DNA from: JALHST01 sp038316335 | GTDB lineage: Bacteria > Bacteroidota > Bacteroidia > Flavobacteriales > Flavobacteriaceae | Reading direction: 5' to 3' | DNA: 64,000 nucleotides | NCBI GenBank assembly: GCA_038316335.1 | Contig: JBBQAM010000003.1 | Location: 1 to 64,000 of the forward strand | Part shown: positions 36,532 to 45,356 of the stretch, piece by piece | Layout of the letters: every line of letters starts with the position of its first letter | Numbering within the stretch: the stretch's first letter is position 1 | Notes under the pieces: model-generated | Database searches by the model: none | Seen by the model: only the letters and a program-made list of their open reading frames with translations | Told to the model about the DNA's origin: nothing | Made by a program: the position numbers and the translations under genes

Positions 36532-36991
36532 GAATCTTTGAAAATCTTCTGGTATCTGCTTTAGTCAGCTGACGAAATTCTTTAGGCCTTTCTGCAGCAT
36601 TGAATTTTTGCAATAGATCATCGGGCAGCGCTATAAGATTGCGTGACTTCAAACTAATCCAGGCCCCCATCATTTCACAATGCGCTACATTGCGACCCCT
36701 GTCGTCATAAAAATTATGACGAAACTCGAAAAATTTCCCGTCTTCGCTCATCCCCATAATTTCCAATGAGACCTTAATGGGCTTCCCGGGGAAGATTTCC
36801 TTAAAATAATACATGTGTTCATAAAAAGCCACTGGGCCGATCTGGCGTTCTGCCAAGATGTTTTGGTCAAAACCAAGTTCAAACAAATAGGACATGCGCG
36901 TATGGGCCATAAAATTAAAATAGGACGAATTGGCCAAATGGCGATTGGGATCGAGGTCGCTCCAACGAATTTCAAATTCTTTTAGGTACAT
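36515..36991 (-). CDS. Hotdog-fold acyl-CoA thioesterase
   Basis: 158 aa of the 4-hydroxybenzoyl-CoA thioesterase/YbgC type. The family motif EIRWSDLDPNRHLANSSYFNF (about residues 7-27) includes the catalytic-site Asp, with His of NRHLANS in the usual place. KVSLEIMGMSEDGKFFEFRH forms the long central strand-turn. It probably hydrolyses acyl-CoA or acyl-ACP thioesters; the substrate is unknown. It converges on the EamA gene with a 17-nt overlap. Confidence 0.85.
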   Translation of the reverse strand: MYLKEFEIRWSDLDPNRHLANSSYFNFMAHTRMSYLFELGFDQNILAERQIGPVAFYEHMYYFKEIFPGKPIKVSLEIMGMSEDGKFFEFRHNFYDDRGRNVAHCEMMGAWISLKSRNLIALPDDLLQKFNAAERPKEFRQLTKADTRRFSKIPKDLE

Positions 36992-37111
36992 TGTGATTCA
37001 ATATTTTGTTATGCATGCATAAGAATGATAAAAATACCATAGTTTTGAATATACTTGGGGCACTTCCCCAATAATTTATCGTTATTTTTAAAGTTGTATA
37101 AAATTTACCTC

Positions 37112-38086
37112 ATGAACGAGAAAGCACCGTTTATCAAAGACCTTGATCTTCCTATAATTGCAGCACCCATGTTTTTGATTTCAGGACCTCAATTAGTAAT
37201 CGAATGTTGTAAAAATGGTATTGTGGGTACATTTCCAGCCTTGAACCAACGCAGTAGCGAGGGATTTGAGGAATGGTTGATCGAAATAAAGTCGGCCCTG
37301 ACGAAATTTGAAAAAGAGACCGGAAAAAAACCGGCACCCTTCGGCGTCAACCTTATCGTACATACCACCAACCCAAGATTGGAAGCCGATTTAAAACTCT
37401 GTATAAAACATAAAGTGCCGTTGATCATTACCTCCCTTGGGGCCGTTTCCCAGGTGGTAGATGCCATTCATTCGTATGGTGGCTTGGTATTTCATGATGT
37501 TATCAAAAAACGGCACGCCTTGAAGGCTGCAGGGGCCGGGGTCGACGGACTCATACTGGTGGCAGCTGGGGCCGGAGGCCATGCAGGGACTATCAATCCG
37601 ATGACCTTGGTGGCAGAAATCAAACAATTTTATAACAAAACCGTACTACTTTCAGGTTGCATCACTACCGGTCAGGATATCGCCTCTGCACTTCAGATGG
37701 GCGCGGATCTAGCCTATATGGGTACCCGATTTATCAATGTTACCGAAAGCAAGGCACCCGAGGAATACCGCAAAATGATTATCGACGCAGGCGCCAGTGA
37801 TATTGTGTATACCGCGGCCATTTCAGGCGTTCATGCTAATTTTTTAGGTGATAGCCTAAAAGCGGCAGGTATTACGGAAGAAGATCTTAGAAAAGATGTA
37901 AAAATCGATTTCGGCAAGGAACTCAACACGGAGGCAAAAGCATGGAAGACTATTTGGTCGGCCGGGCAAGGTGCTGCCCTTATCGAAGATGTTGTTTCAG
38001 TAGAAACGTTGTTGACGCATTTGAAAGCCGAATTCAAGACAGCGATCGAAGCGCAATGCAGGCTTTTAGAAATCTATCCCAAATAG
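37112..38086 (+). CDS. Nitronate monooxygenase-like FMN oxidoreductase
   Basis: 324 aa from the ATG at 37112; the longer frame from TTG 37055 has no support. It is an FMN-binding TIM barrel of the 2-nitropropane dioxygenase/NMO family: PIIAAPMFLISGPQLVIEC at the N-terminus, phosphate-binding VAAGAGGHAGTINPM, and LQMGADLAYMGTRFINVTES. Such enzymes oxidise alkyl nitronates or act as FMN-dependent enoyl reductases. The exact substrate is not evident. A TAGTTTTG box at 37040-37047 may be its -7 element. Confidence 0.88.
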   Translation: MNEKAPFIKDLDLPIIAAPMFLISGPQLVIECCKNGIVGTFPALNQRSSEGFEEWLIEIKSALTKFEKETGKKPAPFGVNLIVHTTNPRLEADLKLCIKHKVPLIITSLGAVSQVVDAIHSYGGLVFHDVIKKRHALKAAGAGVDGLILVAAGAGGHAGTINPMTLVAEIKQFYNKTVLLSGCITTGQDIASALQMGADLAYMGTRFINVTESKAPEEYRKMIIDAGASDIVYTAAISGVHANFLGDSLKAAGITEEDLRKDVKIDFGKELNTEAKAWKTIWSAGQGAALIEDVVSVETLLTHLKAEFKTAIEAQCRLLEIYPK

Positions 38087-38131
38087 TCAGTCAGGCGAAA
38101 CCCTGCCGCTAACCACGTATATTTAAGATCA

Positions 38132-39088
38132 ATGCCCCAAGGCGAAGCAACATATAAACCACCCTTTTATTTCAAAAATGGCCATTTTTCGACCATATAT
38201 GCGGGGCTTTGGAGAAAAGTTGCCGATGTTCTGCAACGAAGGGAACGCCTTGAATTGCCAGATGGTGATTTTATAGATCTTGATTGGAGTTTTGCCTCAG
38301 AACCTTCCGACCAGGTCGTCATACTTTTGCATGGTCTTGAAGGAAATGGACAACGGCCCTATATCACTGGGAGCGCAAAAGTATTTAATGCGTCGGGGAT
38401 CGATGCTTGTGCAGTGAATTTTCGGGGTTGTAGTGGAGAGACCAATCGGCTATTCCGATCCTATCATTCGGGGGCTACCGAAGATCTGGAATCAGTAGTG
38501 CAACATTTGATTGCTAAAAAATACACACATATTTATATAAAAGGGGTCAGCCTTGGTGGCAATATGGCCTTGAAATACGCTGGGGAACCCAGGGAAATCC
38601 CTAAAGAAGTAAAGGCCATTATCGGAATATCGGTTCCATGTGACCTTTATAGTTCGCTAAAAGAATTGTTGAAGCCTAAGAATTACCTGTATGCAAAGCG
38701 ATTTCGAAATCATTTGGTAGCCAAATTAAAGCTGAAACAGCTACGTTTCCCTGATCTGATTTTAGATACGGATATAAAGAAAATCAAGACCCTAAAGGAT
38801 TTTGACGATATTTATACCAGTCGGGCACATGGATTTATAGATGCCTTGGATTATTATAAAAAGAGCAGTTGTCTTCAATTTTTAGACACTATAAAGACCC
38901 CAAGTCTAATTATCAATGCCCGTAATGATTCATTTTTAGGAACGGAGTGTTATCCTTATGAAGCAGCAAAAAAAAATCCTTTCATTTCATTGGAAGTCCC
39001 GGAATATGGAGGGCATGTGGGCTTTTTTGGTCCAAAAAATATAAGCTATTCCGAGAAAAAGGCAATAAATTTCATCAAGGGGTTATGA
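38132..39088 (+). CDS. YheT-family alpha/beta hydrolase
   Basis: 318 aa. The oxyanion region is VILLHGLEGNGQRPYITGSA (about residues 69-88) and the nucleophile elbow is GVSLGG (Ser about 144). NFRGCSGETNRL is the diagnostic YheT/ABHD1-3 sequence. The catalytic His lies in EYGGHVGFFG near the C-terminus. Relatives hydrolyse esters or phospholipids, but the physiological substrate is unknown. It lies between two plus-strand genes with 45-nt gaps, so co-transcription is possible. Confidence 0.92.
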   Translation: MPQGEATYKPPFYFKNGHFSTIYAGLWRKVADVLQRRERLELPDGDFIDLDWSFASEPSDQVVILLHGLEGNGQRPYITGSAKVFNASGIDACAVNFRGCSGETNRLFRSYHSGATEDLESVVQHLIAKKYTHIYIKGVSLGGNMALKYAGEPREIPKEVKAIIGISVPCDLYSSLKELLKPKNYLYAKRFRNHLVAKLKLKQLRFPDLILDTDIKKIKTLKDFDDIYTSRAHGFIDALDYYKKSSCLQFLDTIKTPSLIINARNDSFLGTECYPYEAAKKNPFISLEVPEYGGHVGFFGPKNISYSEKKAINFIKGL

Positions 39089-39133
39089 TACACATTGGTA
39101 TTTCATATCTTAGTCTCCCTAAACTGTATTAAA

Positions 39134-39631
39134 ATGAAAAAAGTACTCGTTGCCATAGCGCTTGGCGGTCTGATGATCGGCTGTGGTGGAAAAGAAAAAA
39201 AAGAAGAAAAGAAAGAAGGTTTTGAAATGAACCGGGCAAAGACCGAAGAAAAAACGGAAGCTAAAACCGACGAAGCTTCTCAAGGTGTACCCGTTGACAT
39301 GAGCAACAAAGGAGTTGGGCCGATTACTTCGGTCACATTTGCCGATGAGATCGATCCCGCAATGGTTTCGGCAGGAGCGGCAAAATTCAAGAGCATCTGT
39401 ACCGCATGCCATATGGCCGACAAACGCTTGATCGGACCAGCCCTCAAAGGCGTCTTTGAACGCAGGAGTCCGGAGTGGGTAATGAACATGATCATGAACC
39501 CAGATGGCATGGTCAAGGAAGATCCGATTGCCATGGCCTTGTACAAGGAATACAACAATGCCCCAATGATCAATCAAAATCTAAGTGAGAGCGATGCCCG
39601 CGCCATCGCCGAGTATTTGAGAACACTCTAA
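39134..39631 (+). CDS. Cytochrome c lipoprotein
   Basis: 165 aa from the ATG at 39134; a longer frame from TTG 39095 is unlikely because the lipoprotein signal MKKVLVAIALGGLMIGC begins at this ATG. After a Lys/Glu-rich linker a single class-I cytochrome c domain has the heme site CTACH (about residue 90). The axial Met is probably in NNAPMINQNLSESD. It is a periplasmic electron carrier tethered to a membrane. The redox partner is not indicated by neighbours. A strong terminator follows. Confidence 0.93.
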   Translation: MKKVLVAIALGGLMIGCGGKEKKEEKKEGFEMNRAKTEEKTEAKTDEASQGVPVDMSNKGVGPITSVTFADEIDPAMVSAGAAKFKSICTACHMADKRLIGPALKGVFERRSPEWVMNMIMNPDGMVKEDPIAMALYKEYNNAPMINQNLSESDARAIAEYLRTL

Positions 39632-39658
39632 TACCACGTAGTATTCAAAATAGCATCC

Positions 39659-39698
39659 TGCTGTTATCCCAATACTCAATGGGATAACAGCATTTTTT
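39659..39698 (+). terminator. Rho-independent terminator after the cytochrome c gene
   Basis: A perfect 13-bp stem TGCTGTTATCCCA (39659-39671) / TGGGATAACAGCA (39680-39692) with an 8-nt loop, followed by TTTTTT on the plus strand. Confidence 0.9.
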
Positions 39699-39790
39699 GT
39701 TGTTTATGAAATGGGTTTTTCCGGAGTTAAAAGCGCCTGGAATCCTTGATAGCATAACGCCAGCGAATTTAAAGTTCGCGCTATACGGAA

Positions 39791-41368
39791 CTACACCTTA
39801 TCGACTGCCACCTTGTAGGTTGGGTCTTCCAAAACATTGACATCTATGATTTCATCGGCATTGGCCAGTAGCAGTTTACAGTCGCTGCTTAAATGTCTGA
39901 GATGAATTTTTTTACCGACCTTTCGATAGCGTTCGGTAAGTTTATTCAAGGCTTCGATACCCGACATATCGGCCACCCGACTTTCCCGAAAGTCAATGAT
40001 CACCTCGATAGGATCGTTCTGCACATCGAATTTATCTGCAAAAGCAGTTGTGGAGCCAAAAAACAGCGGACCATAGAGCTCATAATGTTTTACCCCATGC
40101 TCATCTACATACTTTCTTGCCCTGATACGTTTTGCGTTCTCCCAGGAATAGGCCAGGGCCGAAATGACGACCCCCAATAAAACAGCCACCGCCAAATTAT
40201 GGGTAATGGCCGTAATAAACGTTACCAGGACCATGACAACGACATCGGATTTCGGCATTTTACCAAACGTTTTGAAACTCGCCCATTCAAAGGTGCCGAT
40301 GGCGACCATAAACATCAATCCTACCAAAGCCGCCATGGGCAGACGTTCGATCAAACTAGATCCGAACATGATAAAAACCAATAACATGACCGCCGCGGTA
40401 ATCCCAGAAAGTCGGGCACGTGCACCTGAAGAGGTATTGATCAAACTCTGCCCTATCATGGCGCAACCTCCCATTCCCGAGAGAAAACCTGAGAGAATAT
40501 TCGCGGTTCCCTGTGCTACACACTCTTTGTTACCGCTTCCTCGTGTTTCGGTAATCTCATCGATGATATTTAAGGTCAAGAGGCTTTCTATAAGCCCCAC
40601 CCCGGCAACTATTCCGGCATACGGGAAAATAATCCTTAAGGACTCAAATGTTAAGGGAATCTGTGGTATCGATAAAGGAGGAAACCCGCCTCGAATGGAT
40701 TCCCCTTCCTTCATGGTATCGGCCACTGTCAATGTATCGATCCCAAATCCGATTACAATTCCCGAAACCACAATAATCGCGAGCAATGAAGAGGGCACGG
40801 CTTTGGTCAATTTTGGAAAACCCCAAATTATGAACATCGTCAACAGCGTAAGCCCCAACATCGTATAGAGCGGGCCTCCGGTAAGGAGCGAACCTGTGCC
40901 TTTTTGATAAAAATTGGGAAACTGGGCCATAAAGATGATAATGGCTAGTCCGTTTACAAAACCAAACATTACGGGATGAGGCACCAAACGAATAAATTTC
41001 CCCAATCGCAACACCCCGGCCATAATCTGAAGTATTCCCGCAATAATAACCGTTGCAAAGACATAATTTAGAATTGTTTCGGCCTCGATTCCTGGAAAGT
41101 TTCGTTTTAGTTCCAAGATCAAACCAAGAAAAATAACGGCAACTGCCCCGGTCGCCCCAGAAATCATTCCAGGACGCCCTCCCAAAATAGCCGTGACCAA
41201 GGCCAATACAAATGCCGCATAAAGTCCCGTTAAAGGAGAAAAGCCAGGGATGAGGGCAAAGGCAATGGCCTCTGGCACCAGCGCCAGGGCGACTGTAAGC
41301 CCGGATAGTATTTCTGTTTTATAATCAACTTTTTGTCTAAAATCAAATAAATTCAAGTACTTCCGCAC
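39791..41368 (-). CDS. SulP-family anion transporter with STAS domain
   Basis: 525 aa. The start is GTG (41366-41368); no ATG lies early enough. A SulP membrane core has about ten or more helices (LSGLTVALALVPEAIAFALI, GFSPLTGLYAAF, GNKECVAQGTANILSGFLSG). A C-terminal STAS domain follows from about residue 430 (IEVIIDFRESRVADMSGIEALNK). The family moves sulfate, bicarbonate or related anions across the inner membrane. No carbonic anhydrase or sulfate gene is adjacent, so the substrate is open. Confidence 0.92.
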   Translation of the reverse strand: MRKYLNLFDFRQKVDYKTEILSGLTVALALVPEAIAFALIPGFSPLTGLYAAFVLALVTAILGGRPGMISGATGAVAVIFLGLILELKRNFPGIEAETILNYVFATVIIAGILQIMAGVLRLGKFIRLVPHPVMFGFVNGLAIIIFMAQFPNFYQKGTGSLLTGGPLYTMLGLTLLTMFIIWGFPKLTKAVPSSLLAIIVVSGIVIGFGIDTLTVADTMKEGESIRGGFPPLSIPQIPLTFESLRIIFPYAGIVAGVGLIESLLTLNIIDEITETRGSGNKECVAQGTANILSGFLSGMGGCAMIGQSLINTSSGARARLSGITAAVMLLVFIMFGSSLIERLPMAALVGLMFMVAIGTFEWASFKTFGKMPKSDVVVMVLVTFITAITHNLAVAVLLGVVISALAYSWENAKRIRARKYVDEHGVKHYELYGPLFFGSTTAFADKFDVQNDPIEVIIDFRESRVADMSGIEALNKLTERYRKVGKKIHLRHLSSDCKLLLANADEIIDVNVLEDPTYKVAVDKV

Positions 41369-41449
41369 GGCTAGGATTTTAAGCTGGCAAAAGTACGGTT
41401 TATTAAATTTTTAGCCTTGAACAATTCTATTAATACGACAATAAATTGG

Positions 41450-42424
41450 TTACCAATCAGTTAATCCTAATAATTTTTCGCCGAGTGGGGTTAAATTAGC
41501 AGTTTCATAACGTGTTTGCTCCCAATTTCGCGGATCTCCCGGAAACGCATACCCTTCTGGGGCTATTCGATTTTTCCATGAGTTAATGCGCCATTCACGC
41601 AGACTTTGATTGTCTTCTTCTGCTGGCATCATTGAAATATATTGGGCAATTCGTACCTTGTCTTTTGATTTATTAGGTCGAATTCCGTGAGGCTCTGTAC
41701 TATTAAAGATCAACAAATCCCCAGCTTCCATTTTAACTTTCACAATTTTATCTTCTAGATCGGAGATATTGGGTTGAAATCGATCTCGATCTTCTGGCTG
41801 GGTGAGTTTCCAGGAATCGTAATTGCGGTATAGCCAAGGAATACATTGAAAACCACCCATATTCTCATCTGTCTGGTCGGCCAAGGCCAGTACGCCCTGT
41901 ACATTTTGAGGTCGGGTTTCCGGATCGTAGTCCCAATGGATAAATCCCTTTTTTTCAATTCCCGGCGGTAAAGGAAAGTTTAAATTGGCACGATCGATGG
42001 TGACCCATAATTTTTCAGTGCCCCAAACATCGACGAATGCATCGTGCACCCCTGGCATCTGGCGATTGTTCCAAAGATGTTGATGGTTATAAACCTCTAC
42101 CATTCCGGTCCCGGTAAGTTCTTTCATTTTCATATCGGCTCTGGGCGGCGCATACCAAGTTGAAGGGTCGTTGGGGTCTTTTTCGTCAAATTCCCACAAA
42201 AAATCAGCTGTGGCCTTTACCTGGGCATCGGGTACGACCTTTTTGATAACGATATAACCATTATGCTTCCAAAATACCCAATCATCCTCACTCAATACGC
42301 GAAGTGGTTTCCCATTCGAACGATCGTTGAGCTTGAATTTACTAGTCGTGGCGGTCGAGGGATTCCCTGGAATTTCCTCGTGGGCCTTGTTGGCCATTTC
42401 AAATTTTGTTTTAGCGGGTTGCAT
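41450..42424 (-). CDS. Phytanoyl-CoA dioxygenase (PhyH) family protein
   Basis: 324 aa Fe(II)/2-oxoglutarate-dependent oxygenase fold. The iron ligands are visible as HxD in FIHWDYDPETRP (about residue 166) and a distal His in STEPHGIRPNKSKDKVR (about 241), whose Arg probably binds 2-oxoglutarate. It hydroxylates an unknown small molecule or lipid. It is transcribed divergently from an AraC regulator (42577). The 152-nt region between them has nested palindromes, suggesting control by that regulator. Confidence 0.88.
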   Translation of the reverse strand: MQPAKTKFEMANKAHEEIPGNPSTATTSKFKLNDRSNGKPLRVLSEDDWVFWKHNGYIVIKKVVPDAQVKATADFLWEFDEKDPNDPSTWYAPPRADMKMKELTGTGMVEVYNHQHLWNNRQMPGVHDAFVDVWGTEKLWVTIDRANLNFPLPPGIEKKGFIHWDYDPETRPQNVQGVLALADQTDENMGGFQCIPWLYRNYDSWKLTQPEDRDRFQPNISDLEDKIVKVKMEAGDLLIFNSTEPHGIRPNKSKDKVRIAQYISMMPAEEDNQSLREWRINSWKNRIAPEGYAFPGDPRNWEQTRYETANLTPLGEKLLGLTDW

Positions 42425-42497
42425 ACTTTATTCCTTTAAATAAGTTCCTATATTGAGAAGATAAAATTAGGAATCCCTATTCGGTGTTTCAACCTCG

Positions 42498-42547
42498 ATA
42501 TTGACCAATATTTGAACTATATTGATATTTAAATCAATATAGTTCAA
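42498..42547. promoter_or_regulatory. Nested operator-like palindromes between phyH-like and araC-like genes
   Basis: A perfect inverted repeat has 15-bp arms, TTGAACTATATTGAT (42512-42526) and ATCAATATAGTTCAA (42533-42547), around ATTTAA. Next to it, ATATTG-AC-CAATAT (42498-42511) repeats the same ATATTG half-site. Four half-sites in 50 bp between divergent genes suggest a regulator binding site, most simply for the adjacent AraC-type protein. Confidence 0.6.
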
Positions 42548-42576
42548 TTTTATGTATAATTTAGTTAAATCATAGG

Positions 42577-43422
42577 ATGAGAATTCAACTTGAAACCATA
42601 GCACCCGATTCGAAGAGTCCGTTTCGACTTTTGCATGACCCGAAACTGAACCATCTTTTCTATTGGCATTTTCATCCGGACTACGAATTGGTCTATATTG
42701 AAGGGGCAAGTGCTAAACGCCACGTAGGCGACCATATTTCCAATTATCAGAAGAGCGATTTAGTAATGATCGGCTCGAATATTCCGCATCTGAATTTTGA
42801 TCATGGGGTGCAGACCTCCTATCGCATGGAGGTGCTACATATCAAACCTTCTTTTGTCGCTTCGATAGCCGATGACTATAGTACCTTTTCGAGTATACAT
42901 ACCCTCTTTGATAAATCACAACATGGTATTGCTTTTATGGGAGAAACCAAGAAGCAGATTGGAAATCGAATGAAATCGCTACATCTCCTTACCCCTTTTG
43001 AACTGCATCTTGAAGTACTTCGGATTTTCGAGTTGCTCGCCCATAGTCTAGAATTCACCGTGCTACATGAGAAACCCTTTGTGAGTAGGTACAATCAAAA
43101 AGAACAAGAACGCATACGCCATATTTATACCTTTATCGATGACCAGTATCGAGAAAGAATACACCTCGACGAAGTCGCTGCACTTAGCAATCTTACAAAA
43201 CCCGCCTTTTGTAGATATTTCAAAAAGGCCACTGGGAGTACCTTTATAGAGTTTTTGAACCAATATCGAATAAGTCAGGCCAAAAGACTTTTGTTCATGG
43301 GCCACAATGTGACCGAGGCCTGTTTTGATTGCGGTTTTGAGAGTCTTTCGTACTTTAATCGTACCTTCAATAAAGTGACCGGTGAAAATCCGACCGCATT
43401 TATCGCTAAACATAGAAATTAA
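42577..43422 (+). CDS. AraC-family transcriptional regulator with cupin sensor
   Basis: 281 aa. The N-terminal cupin-like ligand domain has FYWHFHPDYELVYIEG (about residues 28-43) and IGSNIPHLNFDHG. The C-terminal AraC DNA-binding domain, with two helix-turn-helix motifs, spans about residues 180-281 (IHLDEVAALSNLTKPAFCRY, then ACFDCGFESLSYFNRTFNKV). It probably controls the divergent PhyH gene and itself through the palindromes at 42498-42547. An AGG-type ribosome-binding site just precedes the ATG. Confidence 0.93.
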   Translation: MRIQLETIAPDSKSPFRLLHDPKLNHLFYWHFHPDYELVYIEGASAKRHVGDHISNYQKSDLVMIGSNIPHLNFDHGVQTSYRMEVLHIKPSFVASIADDYSTFSSIHTLFDKSQHGIAFMGETKKQIGNRMKSLHLLTPFELHLEVLRIFELLAHSLEFTVLHEKPFVSRYNQKEQERIRHIYTFIDDQYRERIHLDEVAALSNLTKPAFCRYFKKATGSTFIEFLNQYRISQAKRLLFMGHNVTEACFDCGFESLSYFNRTFNKVTGENPTAFIAKHRN

Positions 43423-43476
43423 TTATGCAAAGCGAAAAAGGCATGTCCTATAAGAAATGAGGAAGTTACACTTATT

Positions 43477-43509
43477 AAAAAAACCGCCCCATCAAACTGA
43501 ACGGGGCGG
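43477..43509 (-). terminator. Rho-independent terminator (minus strand)
   Basis: Stem CCGCCCC (43484-43490) / GGGGCGG (43503-43509) with a 12-nt loop. Seven T follow on the minus strand only, so it serves minus-strand transcription. Confidence 0.75.
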
Positions 43510-43580
43510 CTTCTAACTAATAACCAACCAAAAAATCATTGCTTCGGTTACCCTTCGCAACCATTTACTATTTTATACTA
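43477..43580 (-). ncRNA. Candidate terminator-linked RNA element, copy 2
   Basis: On the minus strand: a GGTTGCGAAGGGTAACC hairpin-like stretch (about 43546-43562), TTTGGTTGGTTATT (43519-43532), and a one-directional terminator. The arrangement and the 14-nt core match the element at 7421-7550. Start and function are unknown. Confidence 0.3.
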
Positions 43581-43775
43581 TCGTGTTTTATAGGCTTTTT
43601 CCAGTATTAAAATCTGAGGTTTGATAGTACCCCCGGTTGTCACCCTTCTCAAACTACCATCTACACATACCCCAGGTTCCGTGGTACTTTCAATAATAAC
43701 GTACGATTTAATATAGGGATTGCCCTTGAAGGCTTAAGGCGCTGTTAAAGTTTTAAGCGTTTCGTCGTTTTTCAT
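43578..43775 (-). pseudogene. Short coding-like fragment with an internal stop
   Basis: From an ATG at 43773-43775 the frame reads MKNDETLKTLTAP, TAA (43734), then an open run of 51 codons beginning AFKGNPYIKSYVIIESTTEP and ending ILILEKAYKTR, with a TAG stop at 43578. Composition and codon choice look protein-like, but no family is recognised. It could be a decayed small gene or the tail of a lost one. It ends just before the terminator-linked element. Confidence 0.3.
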
Positions 43776-44274
43776 AAAGTGCACTATGAAATCGACTACA
43801 AATTCTCGATGAAATACCTGTTTAGTTGCCAATAAGGTCTATTTAAGAAAAAAGAAGTCTCCAAAATATACCCCATTTTTAGGAAGGCGTTTCTAAACTT
43901 CCCTAATAAAAACCAACCTTTTTCTGCCCAACAATTTAAATTGAGATCCAAATGGCTGGGGTCTTTGAAAAAAAAGCCCCTGATCAAACATTTGAATTGG
44001 CCAAAAGAGGGAGGTAAGACGCTACAAAGTGCTCCAGAACTCCCTCGTTATAAACCTAAATTGTTCTAAAATCGAACCATGAATACATTACAATGAGCAC
44101 GCATATTTTAATAAGCCTTGTGGAGGTTTATTAAAAATACCATTGCCAACATTAAAGGGAATTTGTAACATGGGCCGATTCAAATGATGTTAGTACCCTT
44201 TTTGTAAAATGTTACCGCTCGATCTACGGACCAAAATTTCTATTTTGATTACTTTTGGGATATTAAGACTTACC
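43776..44274. other. Gene-poor stretch upstream of gpsA
   Basis: No convincing gene. A 63-codon minus-strand frame (43796-43987) has no coding character. TATTTCATCGA on the minus strand (about 43807-43817) resembles the TTTCATCGAT motif at 13411-13420. Confidence 0.5.
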
Positions 44275-45276
44275 ATGGAAAATACTATAAAATTTGCCGT
44301 CATTGGCGGGGGGAGTTGGGCAACGGCAATCGTCAAAATGCTTCTGGTAAACCAAGATTCAGTAGGTTGGTATATGCGGAATTCGGAAGCGATCGAATTT
44401 CTAAAAATCCACAAACACAATCCGAATTACCTGACCTCGGTGACCTTTGACATTAGCAAGATCGAATTGACCGATGACATCAACCTGGTGGTAAAAGAAG
44501 CTGACATATTGATATTTGCGGTTCCTTCTGCCTTTTTGGAGAGTGAGCTTCAGAAATTAACAGTTTCGTTGGATCACAAAATCATATTCTCAGCAATAAA
44601 AGGAATTGTGCCTGAAACTGGTTTGATCGTCGGCGAGCATTTTCATAAAAAATACGACATCCCATTTGAAAATATTGGGGTTATCACAGGGCCTTGCCAT
44701 GCAGAGGAAGTAGCCCTTGAACGCCTCTCCTATTTGACGATAGCTTGTTCCGATAAGGCTAAGGCCCAAATGGTGGCAAAAAATTTAAGCAGTTCCTATA
44801 TTAAGACAAAGATCACGAAGGATATTATCGGCACAGAATATGCCGCAATGCTAAAGAATATTTATGCGATTGCCGCGGGAATCGCACATGGCCTGGGGTA
44901 TGGGGATAACTTTCAAAGTGTTCTGATGAGCAATGCCATTCGTGAAATGAAACGTTTCACGAAGCGAATCCATAAAATCGACAGAAACATAAACGATTCT
45001 GCCTATTTAGGCGATCTTTTGGTTACGGGGTATTCTACATTTAGCCGCAATCGTATGTTCGGTAATATGATCGGTAAAGGTTATACCGTAAAAAGTGCGC
45101 AGATGGAGATGAGTATGGTCGCCGAGGGCTATTATGCAGTGAAAAGTACCTATGAATTAAAATCAAAATTCAAAAAGAAGGTCAAGATACCCATCATCGA
45201 TGCCGTGTATGAAGTATTATATGATGGGAAAAACGCCAAGAAAGTATTTAAGGACCTGACCGATAAATTAGATTGA
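44275..45276 (+). CDS. gpsA: Glycerol-3-phosphate dehydrogenase [NAD(P)+]
   Basis: 333 aa from the ATG at 44275, which puts the Rossmann motif FAVIGGGSWATAIVKML at residues 8-24 as in the family. An upstream in-frame ATG at 44209 would add 22 residues. The catalytic Lys region is GTEYAAMLKNIYAIAAGIAH (about 190-210), and GITGPCHAEE-type sequence appears as VITGPCHAEEVALE. It makes sn-glycerol-3-phosphate from dihydroxyacetone phosphate for lipid synthesis. It converges on glpD. Confidence 0.95.
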   Translation: MENTIKFAVIGGGSWATAIVKMLLVNQDSVGWYMRNSEAIEFLKIHKHNPNYLTSVTFDISKIELTDDINLVVKEADILIFAVPSAFLESELQKLTVSLDHKIIFSAIKGIVPETGLIVGEHFHKKYDIPFENIGVITGPCHAEEVALERLSYLTIACSDKAKAQMVAKNLSSSYIKTKITKDIIGTEYAAMLKNIYAIAAGIAHGLGYGDNFQSVLMSNAIREMKRFTKRIHKIDRNINDSAYLGDLLVTGYSTFSRNRMFGNMIGKGYTVKSAQMEMSMVAEGYYAVKSTYELKSKFKKKVKIPIIDAVYEVLYDGKNAKKVFKDLTDKLD

Positions 45277-45356
45277 AATAAACAAAGTTAGTTAGTCGTT
45301 TAATCTTGAAATTTAAAGCTACACGGCAACCTACTTTTTTGGGTTGACCGGAATGT

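Noticed and set aside
39119..39577. 152-codon minus-strand ORF
   Set aside because: Antisense to the cytochrome c gene; the F/H-rich sequence reflects complementary Lys/Glu codons.
43796..43987. 63-codon minus-strand ORF
   Set aside because: Composition is not protein-like, there is no ribosome-binding site or homologue, and it lies in AT-rich spacer.
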